From JABDGZ01 sp964483785 (GTDB taxonomy: Bacteria > Omnitrophota > Gorgyraeia > Zapsychrales > Fredricksoniimonadaceae), in the NCBI GenBank assembly GCA_964483785.1, contig CAZACW010000003.1:32010-96009 (forward strand): 64,000 bases of DNA. Direction: 5' to 3'. Each line of letters opens with the position of its first letter. Position 1 is the first letter of the stretch. Of this stretch, positions 1 through 7,493 are shown piece after piece. The notes beneath the pieces were generated by a model, which was not told where the DNA came from, did no database searches, and was given only the letters and a program-made list of their open reading frames with translations. Position numbers and translations under genes: made by a program.

Positions 1-438
1 TAAGAGATAATCCTGGGCCAAGAGTTCCTTGCCCATTTCCGTGATCCCGAATTCCTTAGGGACGATATGCTCTTTTTCATAGGGGGATAAATTCACCCAC
101 ATGTCTTTTTGGGGGATGGTCAAAGAGGCGAGAAAATATTTGATCAATCTTTCCGCTTCATGCTTGAGAAAGACTTTTTTCATCAGGGAGTCATCATCAA
201 ATTTAAGTGTGCTGTCCCCTTGCGAAAGCACGAATTCGAATTTGAAGGGATTGTTTTTGTAAATTTTAAGGCCGCGGATGAGAGGCGGTGAAAAGCGCGG
301 GGTCAGTGCGACCATTTGACCGGGCGCAGGCAGAAAAGGCACATTGGCCAAAACAGGTTCAGAGACCAGGGTATTGACCAGGAAGGTGGTAAGAACAGTC
401 CATAAAATAGGTCTATTTATATACTTGTTTTTCAACAT
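1..438 (-). CDS. Partial secreted protein of an Omnitrophota-type family (3' end outside window)
   Basis: The frame is open from ATG at 438 to the window edge, giving 146 codons and the N-terminus only. Residues 1-32 form a signal peptide: basic start, hydrophobic core, and a cut probably after VLA near residue 31. The mature part contains FEFVLSQGD, then KYFLASLTIPQKDMWVNLSP and GITEMGKELLAQDYLL. I recognise these blocks from large uncharacterised proteins that recur in Omnitrophota genomes; this is recognition, not a search result. The function is unknown and export to the periplasm or beyond is likely. The gene lies 209 bases beyond the PilZ gene on the same strand, and two palindromes sit in that gap. 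The stop lies outside the window, so full length and domains cannot be judged. Confidence 0.7.
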   Translation of the reverse strand, partial: MLKNKYINRPILWTVLTTFLVNTLVSEPVLANVPFLPAPGQMVALTPRFSPPLIRGLKIYKNNPFKFEFVLSQGDSTLKFDDDSLMKKVFLKHEAERLIKYFLASLTIPQKDMWVNLSPYEKEHIVPKEFGITEMGKELLAQDYLL

Positions 439-531
439 TTATCCAGTACCTTTAAATAAACCTCTTCACTTCTTCATCAAAACTGTTCTCTATATCTAAA
501 GTATATCCCGTTAATAAGGGCTTTGGGCCCC

Positions 532-560
532 TGAAAGGCCTTTCAAGAGAAAGCGCTTTC
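532..560. promoter_or_regulatory. Pair of adjacent 12-14 bp palindromes, possible LacI-family-type operators
   Basis: TGAAAGGCCTTTCA (532-545) is a perfect palindrome and GAAAGCGCTTTC (549-560) is a second one three bases away. The second fits the general shape of cre/LacI-family operators, with a central CG flanked by A-rich and T-rich arms; the first has the same arms around GGCC. They sit about 95-120 bases upstream of the start of the partial secreted protein at 438. The binding protein is unknown. The pair could also fold as two RNA hairpins in a leader. Confidence 0.35.
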
Positions 561-647
561 CCGGTTAAACCCCGACGGAGATTAGAGATAATAGAAAAAT
601 TTAGATTAAATTTTTAAAAATTAGGGATCGAGGGTTGCTGCGGGAAA

Positions 648-998
648 CTAAATCGAGGGCGTTTCGGATTTCTGCAGGATCTTCTTGATGAGCTTGAGCG
701 AATTCTCATCGATGCTGGTAAAATAAATCACAAAGCCTTCGCCCGGCACCATGCGGGAGATGCGGGCAAGGCCTTGGATCACTTCTGTATCGTTAACGGC
801 ACATTGGATGCTGATGCCGATTTCGTCGTTCACGCTCAAATAAAGATTATTTTTGATCCTGACAAAGGCGCTGTTTAAGGACAGGTCCTTGATCTGCGCT
901 TTCACGGACAATTGCGACCCGACGCTGACCGTGGCCGGAAATTCCACGTTGACGCGCGGCTGGCCGCGCTGGTCGCTGTTGCCCAAATAAGCCGTCAT
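648..998 (-). CDS. PilZ-domain protein, candidate c-di-GMP effector
   Basis: The protein is 116 residues starting at ATG 998. That start has GAGGA placed five bases upstream. Earlier in-frame ATGs at 1040 and 1061 lack a ribosome site and would overlap the preceding gene. The RGQPR sequence at residues 11-15 fits the PilZ RxxxR motif that binds c-di-GMP. The second motif, normally (D/N)xSxxG, reads DLSLNSA, so the last glycine is replaced and binding affinity is uncertain. The rest is a small beta-barrel-like domain followed by a helical tail (SLKLIKKILQKSE). It is the last gene of the haem/cupin cluster, 25 bases after the cupin stop. PilZ proteins usually relay c-di-GMP to polysaccharide synthesis, secretion or motility, which suits the surface genes elsewhere in the window. 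Confidence 0.75.
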   Translation of the reverse strand: MTAYLGNSDQRGQPRVNVEFPATVSVGSQLSVKAQIKDLSLNSAFVRIKNNLYLSVNDEIGISIQCAVNDTEVIQGLARISRMVPGEGFVIYFTSIDENSLKLIKKILQKSETPSI

Positions 999-1023
999 AA
1001 CATTCCTCGATTCATCTAATGAT

Positions 1024-1362
1024 TCAACGGGAGTAATCATCCTGAATCCGGATGATATCATCTTCTCCCAGGTATTTCCCGCAGGCCACTTCGATTAAAA
1101 CCAAATGCTCAGGGCCTGTATTGCCTATGCGGTGGACGGCGCCTAAAGGCACATCCACCACGACACCGGGGTTGACAGGGATTTCCTTGCCGTTGACAAT
1201 GGCCATGCCTTGCCCTGCCACCACGACCCATTTTTCCGACCGGTGCTGGTGCTTTTGCAGGCTTAACCTCGCTTGAGGGTTGACCTCAATGCGTTTCACC
1301 CAAACGCCGGGTTCCTGATGGAACTTGTGATATTGGCCCCACGGCCTTTTGGTGATTTCCAC
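1024..1362 (-). CDS. Stand-alone cupin of the mannose-6-phosphate isomerase type II (ManC C-terminal) family
   Basis: This 112-residue single cupin starts with the family signature RPWGQYHKF. It carries the metal-site pattern HQHRSEKW near residues 38-45 and VHRIGN near 77-82, and ends GEDDIIRIQDDYSR. These are hallmarks of the phosphomannose isomerase domain that is usually fused to GDP-mannose pyrophosphorylase (ManC/XanB). Here it is free-standing, as in many bacteria. The likely reaction is interconversion of fructose-6-phosphate and mannose-6-phosphate, feeding GDP-mannose-derived sugars; a non-isomerase sugar-binding role is possible. It follows hemL by five bases, so it is probably co-transcribed with the haem genes although its role points to glycan synthesis. 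Confidence 0.8.
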   Translation of the reverse strand: MEITKRPWGQYHKFHQEPGVWVKRIEVNPQARLSLQKHQHRSEKWVVVAGQGMAIVNGKEIPVNPGVVVDVPLGAVHRIGNTGPEHLVLIEVACGKYLGEDDIIRIQDDYSR

Positions 1363-1367
1363 GACAG

Positions 1368-2630
1368 TTATTTTAGGAAAAAACCCGCGATTTGACCAGA
1401 TAAATAGTTTAATTCTTTCGCGCTGTGGGCCATGGAAACAAAAAATGTTTCCAATTCAGCCGGCGGCCAGTAAATCCCCTTCCCTAATAAATAGTGGAAA
1501 AGGCGGGCGTATTGCTTTTGGTCCGAGGCTTTCAGGGCCTGCGCGTAATTATTCACGGGCCCGGATGAAAAACGGAGGCAGACCATGCTGTGATGATAGG
1601 CCAGATGGGCCTGGATGCCGTTGGCCTGCAAAAGGGCATTGGTTTGGATGACAAAATTTCTGCTTAGATCATTGAGTTTTTTATAGGCCGGCGGCGTCAA
1701 TTGATGCAAGACCGCCAGGCCTGCCTGCATCACCACGGGATTGCCTGAAAAGGTCCCGGCTTGGTAAACGCCGCCTAAAGGCGCCAAATGCCGCATGATG
1801 TCCTTGCGTCCGCCATAGGCGCCGACCGGAAAACCGCCGCCGATGATTTTGCCCAGGCAGGTCAAGTCCGGAATAATGCTAAGCTCCGATTGGGCGCAGC
1901 CTAAATTGGACCTGAACCCGCTCATCACTTCATCAAAAATCAGGATGATCCCATATTTTTTGGTCAAGGCCCGCAGGCCTTGCAGGAATTCCTTGTGAGG
2001 GTTGACCAGGCCCATATTGCCCGGTACAGGTTCAATGATCACGCAGGCGATGTCGCGGTGATGGCGTTCAATGGTTTTGGATAAAGTTTGAATATCATTA
2101 AACGGCAGGCTTAAAGTGTCCTGCATATGCGCTTGCGGAATGCCCTGGCTCGAGGAAGCCGGCAAAAAGGCCAGGCCGGAGCCGGCCTTACTTAATAAAT
2201 CATCGCTGTGCCCATGATAACAGCCGTCGAATTTGATGATTTTGGCGCGTTTGGTAAAACCGCGGGCTAAGCGCACAGCGCTCATCGTGGCTTCCGTCCC
2301 GGAATTGACAAAACGCACCCTGTCGATCGACGGGACATGACGGCAAATGAAGCGGGCGATTTCAATTTCAGCTTTGGTGGTGGTGCCGAAGCTGGTGCCG
2401 TTCTTGAGGGCTTTTTGAATGGCTTTGCGGACTTCACGGTTGTCGTGGCCCAAGATCAAGGCGCCCCAGGAAAGGCAATAATCAGCATAGCTTCGGCCTT
2501 GGATATCATAAAGCCGAAAGCCCCTGCCCCTGGCCATCAGCAGAGGCTTGCCGCCCACGGCCAAAAAAGCGCGGACCGGGCTGTTGACCCCTCCCACCAA
2601 TACTTTTTGAGCTGAGTTTAAGAGATCCAT
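1368..2630 (-). CDS. hemL: Glutamate-1-semialdehyde 2,1-aminomutase
   Basis: HemL makes 5-aminolevulinate from glutamate-1-semialdehyde in the C5 tetrapyrrole pathway, using PLP in the cytoplasm. The 420 residues match the usual family length. Visible features are SGTEA at 110-114 (PLP phosphate contact), FDEV around 232-235 with the PLP-pyridine aspartate, and the Schiff-base lysine K261 in LGKIIGGGFPVGAYGG. The ATG at 2630 lies inside the end of hemB (13-base overlap), indicating tight co-expression. Use of HemL means the cell makes ALA from glutamyl-tRNA; hemA (glutamyl-tRNA reductase) is not in the window. Confidence 0.95.
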   Translation of the reverse strand: MDLLNSAQKVLVGGVNSPVRAFLAVGGKPLLMARGRGFRLYDIQGRSYADYCLSWGALILGHDNREVRKAIQKALKNGTSFGTTTKAEIEIARFICRHVPSIDRVRFVNSGTEATMSAVRLARGFTKRAKIIKFDGCYHGHSDDLLSKAGSGLAFLPASSSQGIPQAHMQDTLSLPFNDIQTLSKTIERHHRDIACVIIEPVPGNMGLVNPHKEFLQGLRALTKKYGIILIFDEVMSGFRSNLGCAQSELSIIPDLTCLGKIIGGGFPVGAYGGRKDIMRHLAPLGGVYQAGTFSGNPVVMQAGLAVLHQLTPPAYKKLNDLSRNFVIQTNALLQANGIQAHLAYHHSMVCLRFSSGPVNNYAQALKASDQKQYARLFHYLLGKGIYWPPAELETFFVSMAHSAKELNYLSGQIAGFFLK

Positions 2631-3580
2631 TTCAGGGCAGATTTGGCGTGATAAGAAATGATGATGTCTGCGCCGGCGCGCTTCATCGCGGTCAGGGTTT
2701 CCAGGACAATTGATTTTTCATCGATCCATCCGTTTTGCGCGGCGGCCTTGACCATGCTGTACTCACCGCTGACATTGTAGCCTACGATGGGCACGGTCAA
2801 TTCCCGGCGAAGTTGGGCGATGATGTCCAAATAAGCCAAGGCAGGTTTCACCATGATCATGTCAGCGCCCTCGTTAACGTCTTTTTTGGCTTCTTTCAAG
2901 GCCTCGCGGCTGTTGGCAGGGTCCATTTGATAGGATTTGCGGTCGCCTGATTTGGGTGTCGAATGGGCGGCATCGCGAAACGGGCCGTAATAAGCCGAAG
3001 CATATTTGACTGCATAGGATAAAATGCCCACGTCCTGAAATCGGGCCTGGTTTAAGGCCTGGCGGATGGCGCTAACGCGAAAATCCATCATGTCCGAAGG
3101 AGCGACCCAATCCGCGCCGGCCTGGGCCTGGGCCACGGCCATTTTGCCAAGCACAGGCAGGGTCTTGTCGTTGTCGATTTTTTCGTTAACGATCAGGCCG
3201 CAATGCCCATGGCTCATGTACGCGCACAGGCACACGTCTGTGACGATCAAAAAATCCGGAAAATGTTTTTTTAAGGCCTTGATGGCCGACAAAACAGGGT
3301 TGCCGGCGGCATAGGCGTATTGGCCGGTATTATCTTTGCGGGCCGGCACGCCAAAGAGCATGCATCCTTTGCCGCCTTCCCGGATATAATCATCAATATC
3401 TTTAAGCAGATAATCCAGGGAAAAGCGGAATATGCCGGGCATGCTGGGGATGGCTTCCTTTTTGTTTTTGCCCGCGACGACAAAATAAGGCTGGAGAAGA
3501 TCATAGGCATTTAAGCGGGTCTCGCGGACAAATTCCCTGATTGCGGGCGTGGCCCTTAATCTACGATAACGATACGGCAT
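2618..3580 (-). CDS. hemB: Delta-aminolevulinic acid dehydratase (porphobilinogen synthase)
   Basis: HemB condenses two 5-aminolevulinates to porphobilinogen. The 320-residue protein has the two Schiff-base lysines, K192 in SYAVKYASAYYGPFRD and K245 in MIMVKPALAY. The cysteine cluster C117, C119 and C127 in VTDVCLCAYMSHGHCG marks the zinc-dependent class rather than the magnesium-only class, which has aspartates there. The start ATG at 3580 overlaps the end of the hemC-cobA-hemD fusion by 20 bases, and the 3' end overlaps hemL. With those neighbours it forms a compact ALA-to-uroporphyrinogen module. Confidence 0.96.
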   Translation of the reverse strand: MPYRYRRLRATPAIREFVRETRLNAYDLLQPYFVVAGKNKKEAIPSMPGIFRFSLDYLLKDIDDYIREGGKGCMLFGVPARKDNTGQYAYAAGNPVLSAIKALKKHFPDFLIVTDVCLCAYMSHGHCGLIVNEKIDNDKTLPVLGKMAVAQAQAGADWVAPSDMMDFRVSAIRQALNQARFQDVGILSYAVKYASAYYGPFRDAAHSTPKSGDRKSYQMDPANSREALKEAKKDVNEGADMIMVKPALAYLDIIAQLRRELTVPIVGYNVSGEYSMVKAAAQNGWIDEKSIVLETLTAMKRAGADIIISYHAKSALKWIS

Positions 3581-5585
3581 CTTGATATCCTGAGGCTTGC
3601 AAGGTTTGTAAGGTCACCGGCCCCTTGGCCAGGATTTTCCAGGAATTCGGTATTATACCATAATCCGTCAGGAAATTCCGGACGGTCGAGGGGCTGGTAA
3701 AAATGACTCCGTCTATCTTGATCTCGGGCAAAGCGCGCTTGGCCGGCTTGGTATTTTCATAAATGGTGATTTCCGTGACCTCGGCCCCCTGGGCTTGTAA
3801 GGCTTCTTTCAAAAAAGGATTGGGCAGATTTGAGCGCGGCCATAAAATGGATTTTCCTTTAAGTGTCCATCGCAAAGACATGGCCTTGAACAGGCCTTGC
3901 GCGGTTTCTTCCGGAGAGACCAGATCAGCTTCAATGCCGGATTTTTCAAGCGCCATTTGGGTGCGGCGGCCGATCACTGCAAATTTTTTAGTTTTGAAAT
4001 CCGTGTTTGGATCAAGGGCCCGTATGGCTTTGATAAAATATTCGCCCGCACTCCAGCTGGTGCAGACAATGATCTCGGCCTGCTTAAAACTTTCTTGCAG
4101 TGCTTTTGTCTGGGCCTGATTCATGGCCGCAGGCGTGATTTCGATCATGGGCCAGGACACGATATTCCCCCAGGGTTGATAAGCCTGGGGATGTGTCCCG
4201 CAGTGAAGCAGGGTCGGCTTCATTGCAGGTTTATAAAAGTCAATGGTCCGGCCGGCAAGAATCAGCGCCGGCGGTTTAAGGCCAAGGGCTTTGGCTTCAA
4301 TGCTCTCAAGGGTGCCTTTGACAATCTGCTCCTTGGCCTTGGTGCCGTTGGCGATGATCATCATCGGCGTATCCTTGCTCCATCCTGCCTTGCGCAAGGA
4401 TTGGACGATGGTATTTAATTTGGTCAAGCCCATCAAAAAGACCAGGGTATCTGCCTGGGGAAGATGGATGTCCTTGGGATGCTTTTGGTCTTCCTGTTCT
4501 TCATGGCCGCTGATAAAGGCCACCGAGGAAGAGATGCCTCTGGCTGTCAAGGGAATGCCTAAGGCCGAGGGAATGCCGGTGGCAGAACTGACACCGGGAA
4601 TAATTTCAACTTCAATATGATAGGAGCGCAGATATTGGATCTCATCCGCTCCCCGGCCGAAAATCAGAGGGTCCCCGCCTTTTAAGCGCACCACATTTTT
4701 GCCGGCCATGGCCTTCATTTTAAGCATCCGCGAAAGTTCTTCCTGGGGCAGCGCCTGCTCACCCTTGCGTTTACCCGCGTAGATGGTTTCAGCTTGAGGC
4801 GCGAATTTGAGAAGTTCGGGATCAACCAGATAATCATAGAAAACACAATCAGCCGTTTTTAGCGCGTCCACCCCTTTAAGGGTGATCAGGCGGCTGTCCC
4901 CTGGCCCGGCACCGACCAGGCTGACCTTGCCGTAATGCCGCCGCACATCAATGTCCTGAAATAAAACTTCCAAATGCAAATCTTTCCTGCGGCCCACCAC
5001 AGCCAGCTGGCCTTGCAAAGGCATGGCTTCCCAAGGCAAAAAATCCTTGATCCGATGCTCGAGTTTAAGGCGTTTGAGCGCGCAGGCAGCCATCACCAGG
5101 CCGTCCAGCTTGCCTTCATCTAATAAGAGCAGGCGTTCCTGGATGGTGCCGCGGATATGGACAATATCCGCATCGGGCCGCATATGCAGGACCTGATGCT
5201 GACGCAAGACGCTGCTGGTGCCGATTTTGGCCCCTGGTTTTAAATCCTGCCAGGCCATGCGGCTGACCCAGGCGTCCCTGCCATCCATGCCCTTGGTCAA
5301 GGCAAAAATTTTCAAGCCCTCCGGCATATTTTGCGGCAGGTCCTTGGCGCTGTGCACGGCCAGATCAGCCTTATTGCCAAGCAGGGCCTGGTCAATGGCG
5401 TCGGTAAAAAAATCATCGCGGCTTTCCGTCAAGGGCGTATGCTTGTCTTTGTCGCCGCTGGTTTCCATGGTGATCAGCTGAAAATCCAAGGCCCTGCCCT
5501 GGATTTTAAGCTCCTGGACAATTTCTTCGACCTGGGCCAAGGCCAAGGGGCTGAAACGGGAAGCGATTCTAATAGGTTGATTCAT
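3561..5585 (-). CDS. Trifunctional HemC-CobA-HemD fusion (hydroxymethylbilane synthase / SUMT / uroporphyrinogen-III synthase)
   Basis: The protein has 674 residues, taking ATG 5585 (MNQPIRIASRFSPLALAQ), the canonical HemC start; an ATG at 5633 would add a meaningless leader inside a palindromic element. Residues 1-214 are HemC (AVHSAKDLP at 77-84, RG at 145-146). Residues 218-455 are uroporphyrinogen-III C-methyltransferase (VSLVGAGPGD, RLKGGDPLIFGRG, EIIPGVSSATGIP). Residues about 460-674 are HemD (ending FTSPSTVRNF and following). The HemC part stops at VVGRRKDLHLEVLFQDID and runs straight into CobA: the C-terminal domain with the conserved cysteine that holds the dipyrromethane cofactor is absent. 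The usual KGLF segment reads SRDDFF and an arginine pair reads VLRQ. Whether this unit makes hydroxymethylbilane is therefore open. Products would be uroporphyrinogen III and precorrin-2 for haem or sirohaem/B12. Confidence 0.88.
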   Translation of the reverse strand: MNQPIRIASRFSPLALAQVEEIVQELKIQGRALDFQLITMETSGDKDKHTPLTESRDDFFTDAIDQALLGNKADLAVHSAKDLPQNMPEGLKIFALTKGMDGRDAWVSRMAWQDLKPGAKIGTSSVLRQHQVLHMRPDADIVHIRGTIQERLLLLDEGKLDGLVMAACALKRLKLEHRIKDFLPWEAMPLQGQLAVVGRRKDLHLEVLFQDIDVRRHYGKVSLVGAGPGDSRLITLKGVDALKTADCVFYDYLVDPELLKFAPQAETIYAGKRKGEQALPQEELSRMLKMKAMAGKNVVRLKGGDPLIFGRGADEIQYLRSYHIEVEIIPGVSSATGIPSALGIPLTARGISSSVAFISGHEEQEDQKHPKDIHLPQADTLVFLMGLTKLNTIVQSLRKAGWSKDTPMMIIANGTKAKEQIVKGTLESIEAKALGLKPPALILAGRTIDFYKPAMKPTLLHCGTHPQAYQPWGNIVSWPMIEITPAAMNQAQTKALQESFKQAEIIVCTSWSAGEYFIKAIRALDPNTDFKTKKFAVIGRRTQMALEKSGIEADLVSPEETAQGLFKAMSLRWTLKGKSILWPRSNLPNPFLKEALQAQGAEVTEITIYENTKPAKRALPEIKIDGVIFTSPSTVRNFLTDYGIIPNSWKILAKGPVTLQTLQASGYQDAVSLS

Positions 5586-5590
5586 AGAGG

Positions 5591-5872
5591 ATATTATACA
5601 ACGTGAGTTCGACATATTGAGAAAGGCATGCAAGGATATGTTTTTGATAAAGCGATGTGCTTTTCCCCCCAGGCGCGCAGAGACCCATCACAACCCCCGG
5701 GGGTTGTGATGGTATCCATGCGTACCGTCGGGTGGCCGAGGGAGGGGCATCGCCCGTTGAGCGAGGCTTTTGCGAGCGAAACGGGGATACCCGAGGCCAG
5801 GACCCGACGGTCTGCTAAACATGTCCTTGCGTGCCTATAGATAGCGTTATGTCGAACTGACGTTATACAAGA
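5591..5872. repeat. MITE-like palindromic element with about 50 bp imperfect terminal inverted repeats
   Basis: This element explains the 336-base gap between lhgO and hemC. The left end (5594-5640) and right end (5823-5870) are inverted copies: AGTTCGACATA on the left faces TATGTCGAACT on the right, and GGCATGCAAGGA faces TCCTTGCGTGCC. Inside are a perfect 28 bp palindrome (5685-5712) and a second large stem whose arms ACCGTCGGGT and ACCCGACGGT lie near 5724 and 5806, with CCCGTT/AACGGG nested inside. No convincing gene lies in it; a minus-strand frame across it (5594-5899) is palindrome-derived. The pattern suits a non-autonomous mobile element or a structured intergenic repeat. The left repeat also supplies a TATAAT box just before hemC. 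Confidence 0.65.
5685..5712. repeat. Recurring palindrome, copy 1 (perfect, 28 bp)
   Basis: CCATCACAACCCCC is followed immediately by its reverse complement, giving a perfect 14+14 palindrome. Related copies occur at 7148-7174 and 35859-35887. This copy lies inside the inverted-repeat element, about 100 bases upstream of the hemC start. It could be an operator, a REP-like repeat or an RNA hairpin. Confidence 0.75.
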
Positions 5873-5921
5873 ATTGGGAGGACACAATACTGAATTCAAT
5901 CGTCGGGCCTTTAGGAGCCCC

Positions 5922-7115
5922 CTAAGGCGCTACATACTTATCGACCACATAGCTTGCGAAAGGCAGGGAACAGGTCAGGGCCGGCGAGACAGCATTGAGC
6001 ACATGGACGCTTTGTCCATCGCCCTCCACCACGAAATCCTGGACCAAATTTAAAGTTGTGCGGTTAAGCAATTGGGCCCGGATCCCGGGCTTGGTCCAGT
6101 CCGTGAAGCCTTCAGGGTCAATGCGCTTGACCATGGATTGGGCCAGGCCGATGAAATATTTTTTGTCGTATTTGCGCATTTCTTCATGGGCCAGGGCGCG
6201 GAAATTAAAGGCATTGCTTGCGTACAGCTTGGTTTCGTAGAAAAGCACTTCGGACATTTCTTTAAAATCGAATCCGTGCCGGATATCGTAATTTTCGCGC
6301 CAAAACGCCGGGATCGCGGTGGGGCCGATTTTAATGTCGCCATTGACGGTCTTGGTAAAATGCACGCCTAAAAAAGGGTTTTTTAAATTTGGGACCGGAT
6401 AAACATGGACGGAAACATCGTCCTTATTTTTAGTGTATTTCAGATAAAGGCCTTTGAAAGGGACCATGGTGTAACGTTTTCCAAATCCGAAATCCTGGGC
6501 CACCTTGTCCGCGTAAAGCCCGGCGCAATTGATGATCTTATCGCCCAAGAAATCGCCTTGCCGGGTATGGATGAGATTACGGGTATGTCCCAAATATTTG
6601 GTATTGAATGAGAATTCCACATCCTTTTGCATTAAATCCTCTTTGAGGCTGGCGCAGACCTGCACAGGGTCAATGCTGGCCGTATCCGGGGAATACAAGG
6701 CCTGCTTAAAGGTTTTGACATTAGGGTCTATGGCTGACACCTCTTCTTCTGTGATCAACCGCACATTGGAACCATTGGCCTTGCCCCGGCGCAAAAGCTC
6801 CTGCAGTTGGGACAATTCTTCCTCATTTTGGGCGACCACTAATTTTCCGCACGCATTCAGGCTCAAGCCCTTGGATTGCACATAGGCCCGCAGGGCCTTG
6901 TTGCCTTCCACGGTGAATCTGGCTTTCAGGGAATCAGCCGTATAATAAAAACCGGCGTGCAGAACACCGCTGTTGCGGCCTGAGGCATGCATGGCCTGGG
7001 CCTCTTCTTTGTCCAGAATGAGGATTTTGGCCATGGGCTTGCGCGCCTTAAGGGCACGCGCCATGGCCAGTCCTATGATGCCGGAACCAATGATGATAAA
7101 ATCATAATTTTTCAT
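5922..7115 (-). CDS. lhgO: L-2-hydroxyglutarate oxidase/dehydrogenase (FAD-dependent)
   Basis: The protein is 397 residues from ATG 7115 (MKNYDFIIIGSGIIGLAMAR). An earlier frame start at 7154 falls inside the palindrome and is rejected. Residues 5-16 hold the GxGxxG dinucleotide-binding loop of the DAO fold. HASGRNSGVLHAGFYY near 43-58 is the LhgO-type FAD block, and the C-terminal RAQLLNR segment fits the family. The enzyme oxidises L-2-hydroxyglutarate to 2-oxoglutarate, a metabolite-repair or catabolic step feeding electrons to quinone. It is the gene directly upstream of the haem operon on the same strand but is separated from it by the palindromic element. A palindrome copy lies 33 bases upstream of its start. 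Confidence 0.88.
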   Translation of the reverse strand: MKNYDFIIIGSGIIGLAMARALKARKPMAKILILDKEEAQAMHASGRNSGVLHAGFYYTADSLKARFTVEGNKALRAYVQSKGLSLNACGKLVVAQNEEELSQLQELLRRGKANGSNVRLITEEEVSAIDPNVKTFKQALYSPDTASIDPVQVCASLKEDLMQKDVEFSFNTKYLGHTRNLIHTRQGDFLGDKIINCAGLYADKVAQDFGFGKRYTMVPFKGLYLKYTKNKDDVSVHVYPVPNLKNPFLGVHFTKTVNGDIKIGPTAIPAFWRENYDIRHGFDFKEMSEVLFYETKLYASNAFNFRALAHEEMRKYDKKYFIGLAQSMVKRIDPEGFTDWTKPGIRAQLLNRTTLNLVQDFVVEGDGQSVHVLNAVSPALTCSLPFASYVVDKYVAP

Positions 7116-7147
7116 ATGTGAGGTTAATTTTGCTAAAATAACGTCGA

Positions 7148-7174
7148 CCATCACAACCCCGGGGGTTGTGGAGG
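7148..7174. repeat. Recurring palindrome, copy 2 (imperfect)
   Basis: CCATCACAACCCC is followed by GGGGGTTGTGGAGG. The core matches the copies at 5685 and 35859, with mismatches in the outer right arm. It sits in the divergent intergenic region, 33 bases upstream of lhgO (minus) and 44 bases upstream of the small secreted protein (plus), so it could act on either gene. Confidence 0.7.
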
Positions 7175-7217
7175 TTAAAATGAGAAAACAAATTATATCA
7201 TTAAGAGGGAGGATTCG

Positions 7218-7493
7218 ATGAATAAATTAACTTTTGGCTTAAGTTCGATCATCGTGGCCCTGAGTTTTTGTTTGGGGACTGCCATCAACAGCCGGGCCCA
7301 GGACAAAAGCTTCTCAGGCGTTATACCCTTTGTGACCAGCAATGACCGGGTCGGGTTTTTAGACCAAAACAACGGCAAGGTCTATGTCTATGACAATAAT
7401 CTGGGATCGTGCGTGTTCACCGGCCAGATCCAAACCCTGGGGGCACCGATCCAAGTGATATCTTCACCTGCGGTAAACACCGTCAATCCATGA
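7218..7493 (+). CDS. Small secreted protein of unknown function
   Basis: This is a 91-residue protein with a strong ribosome site (GGGAGGA, four bases before ATG 7218). Residues 1-27 are a signal peptide ending SRAQ. The mature part, with SGVIPFVTSNDRVGFLDQN and KVYVYDNNLGSCVFTGQIQTLG, resembles small exported proteins I have seen in Omnitrophota; no function is known. It has one cysteine in the mature region. Its stop overlaps the start of the CDGSH gene (ATGA), so the two are translationally coupled. It is one of only two plus-strand genes in the window, which implies its own promoter in 7116-7217. Confidence 0.75.
   Translation: MNKLTFGLSSIIVALSFCLGTAINSRAQDKSFSGVIPFVTSNDRVGFLDQNNGKVYVYDNNLGSCVFTGQIQTLGAPIQVISSPAVNTVNP

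Noticed and set aside
439..647. Known riboswitch in the leader of the first gene
   Set aside because: Hairpins are present but I could not match any riboswitch consensus.
5594..5899. 101-codon minus-strand frame between lhgO and hemC
   Set aside because: It runs through the inverted-repeat element and its palindromes, has no ribosome site and no recognisable domain.
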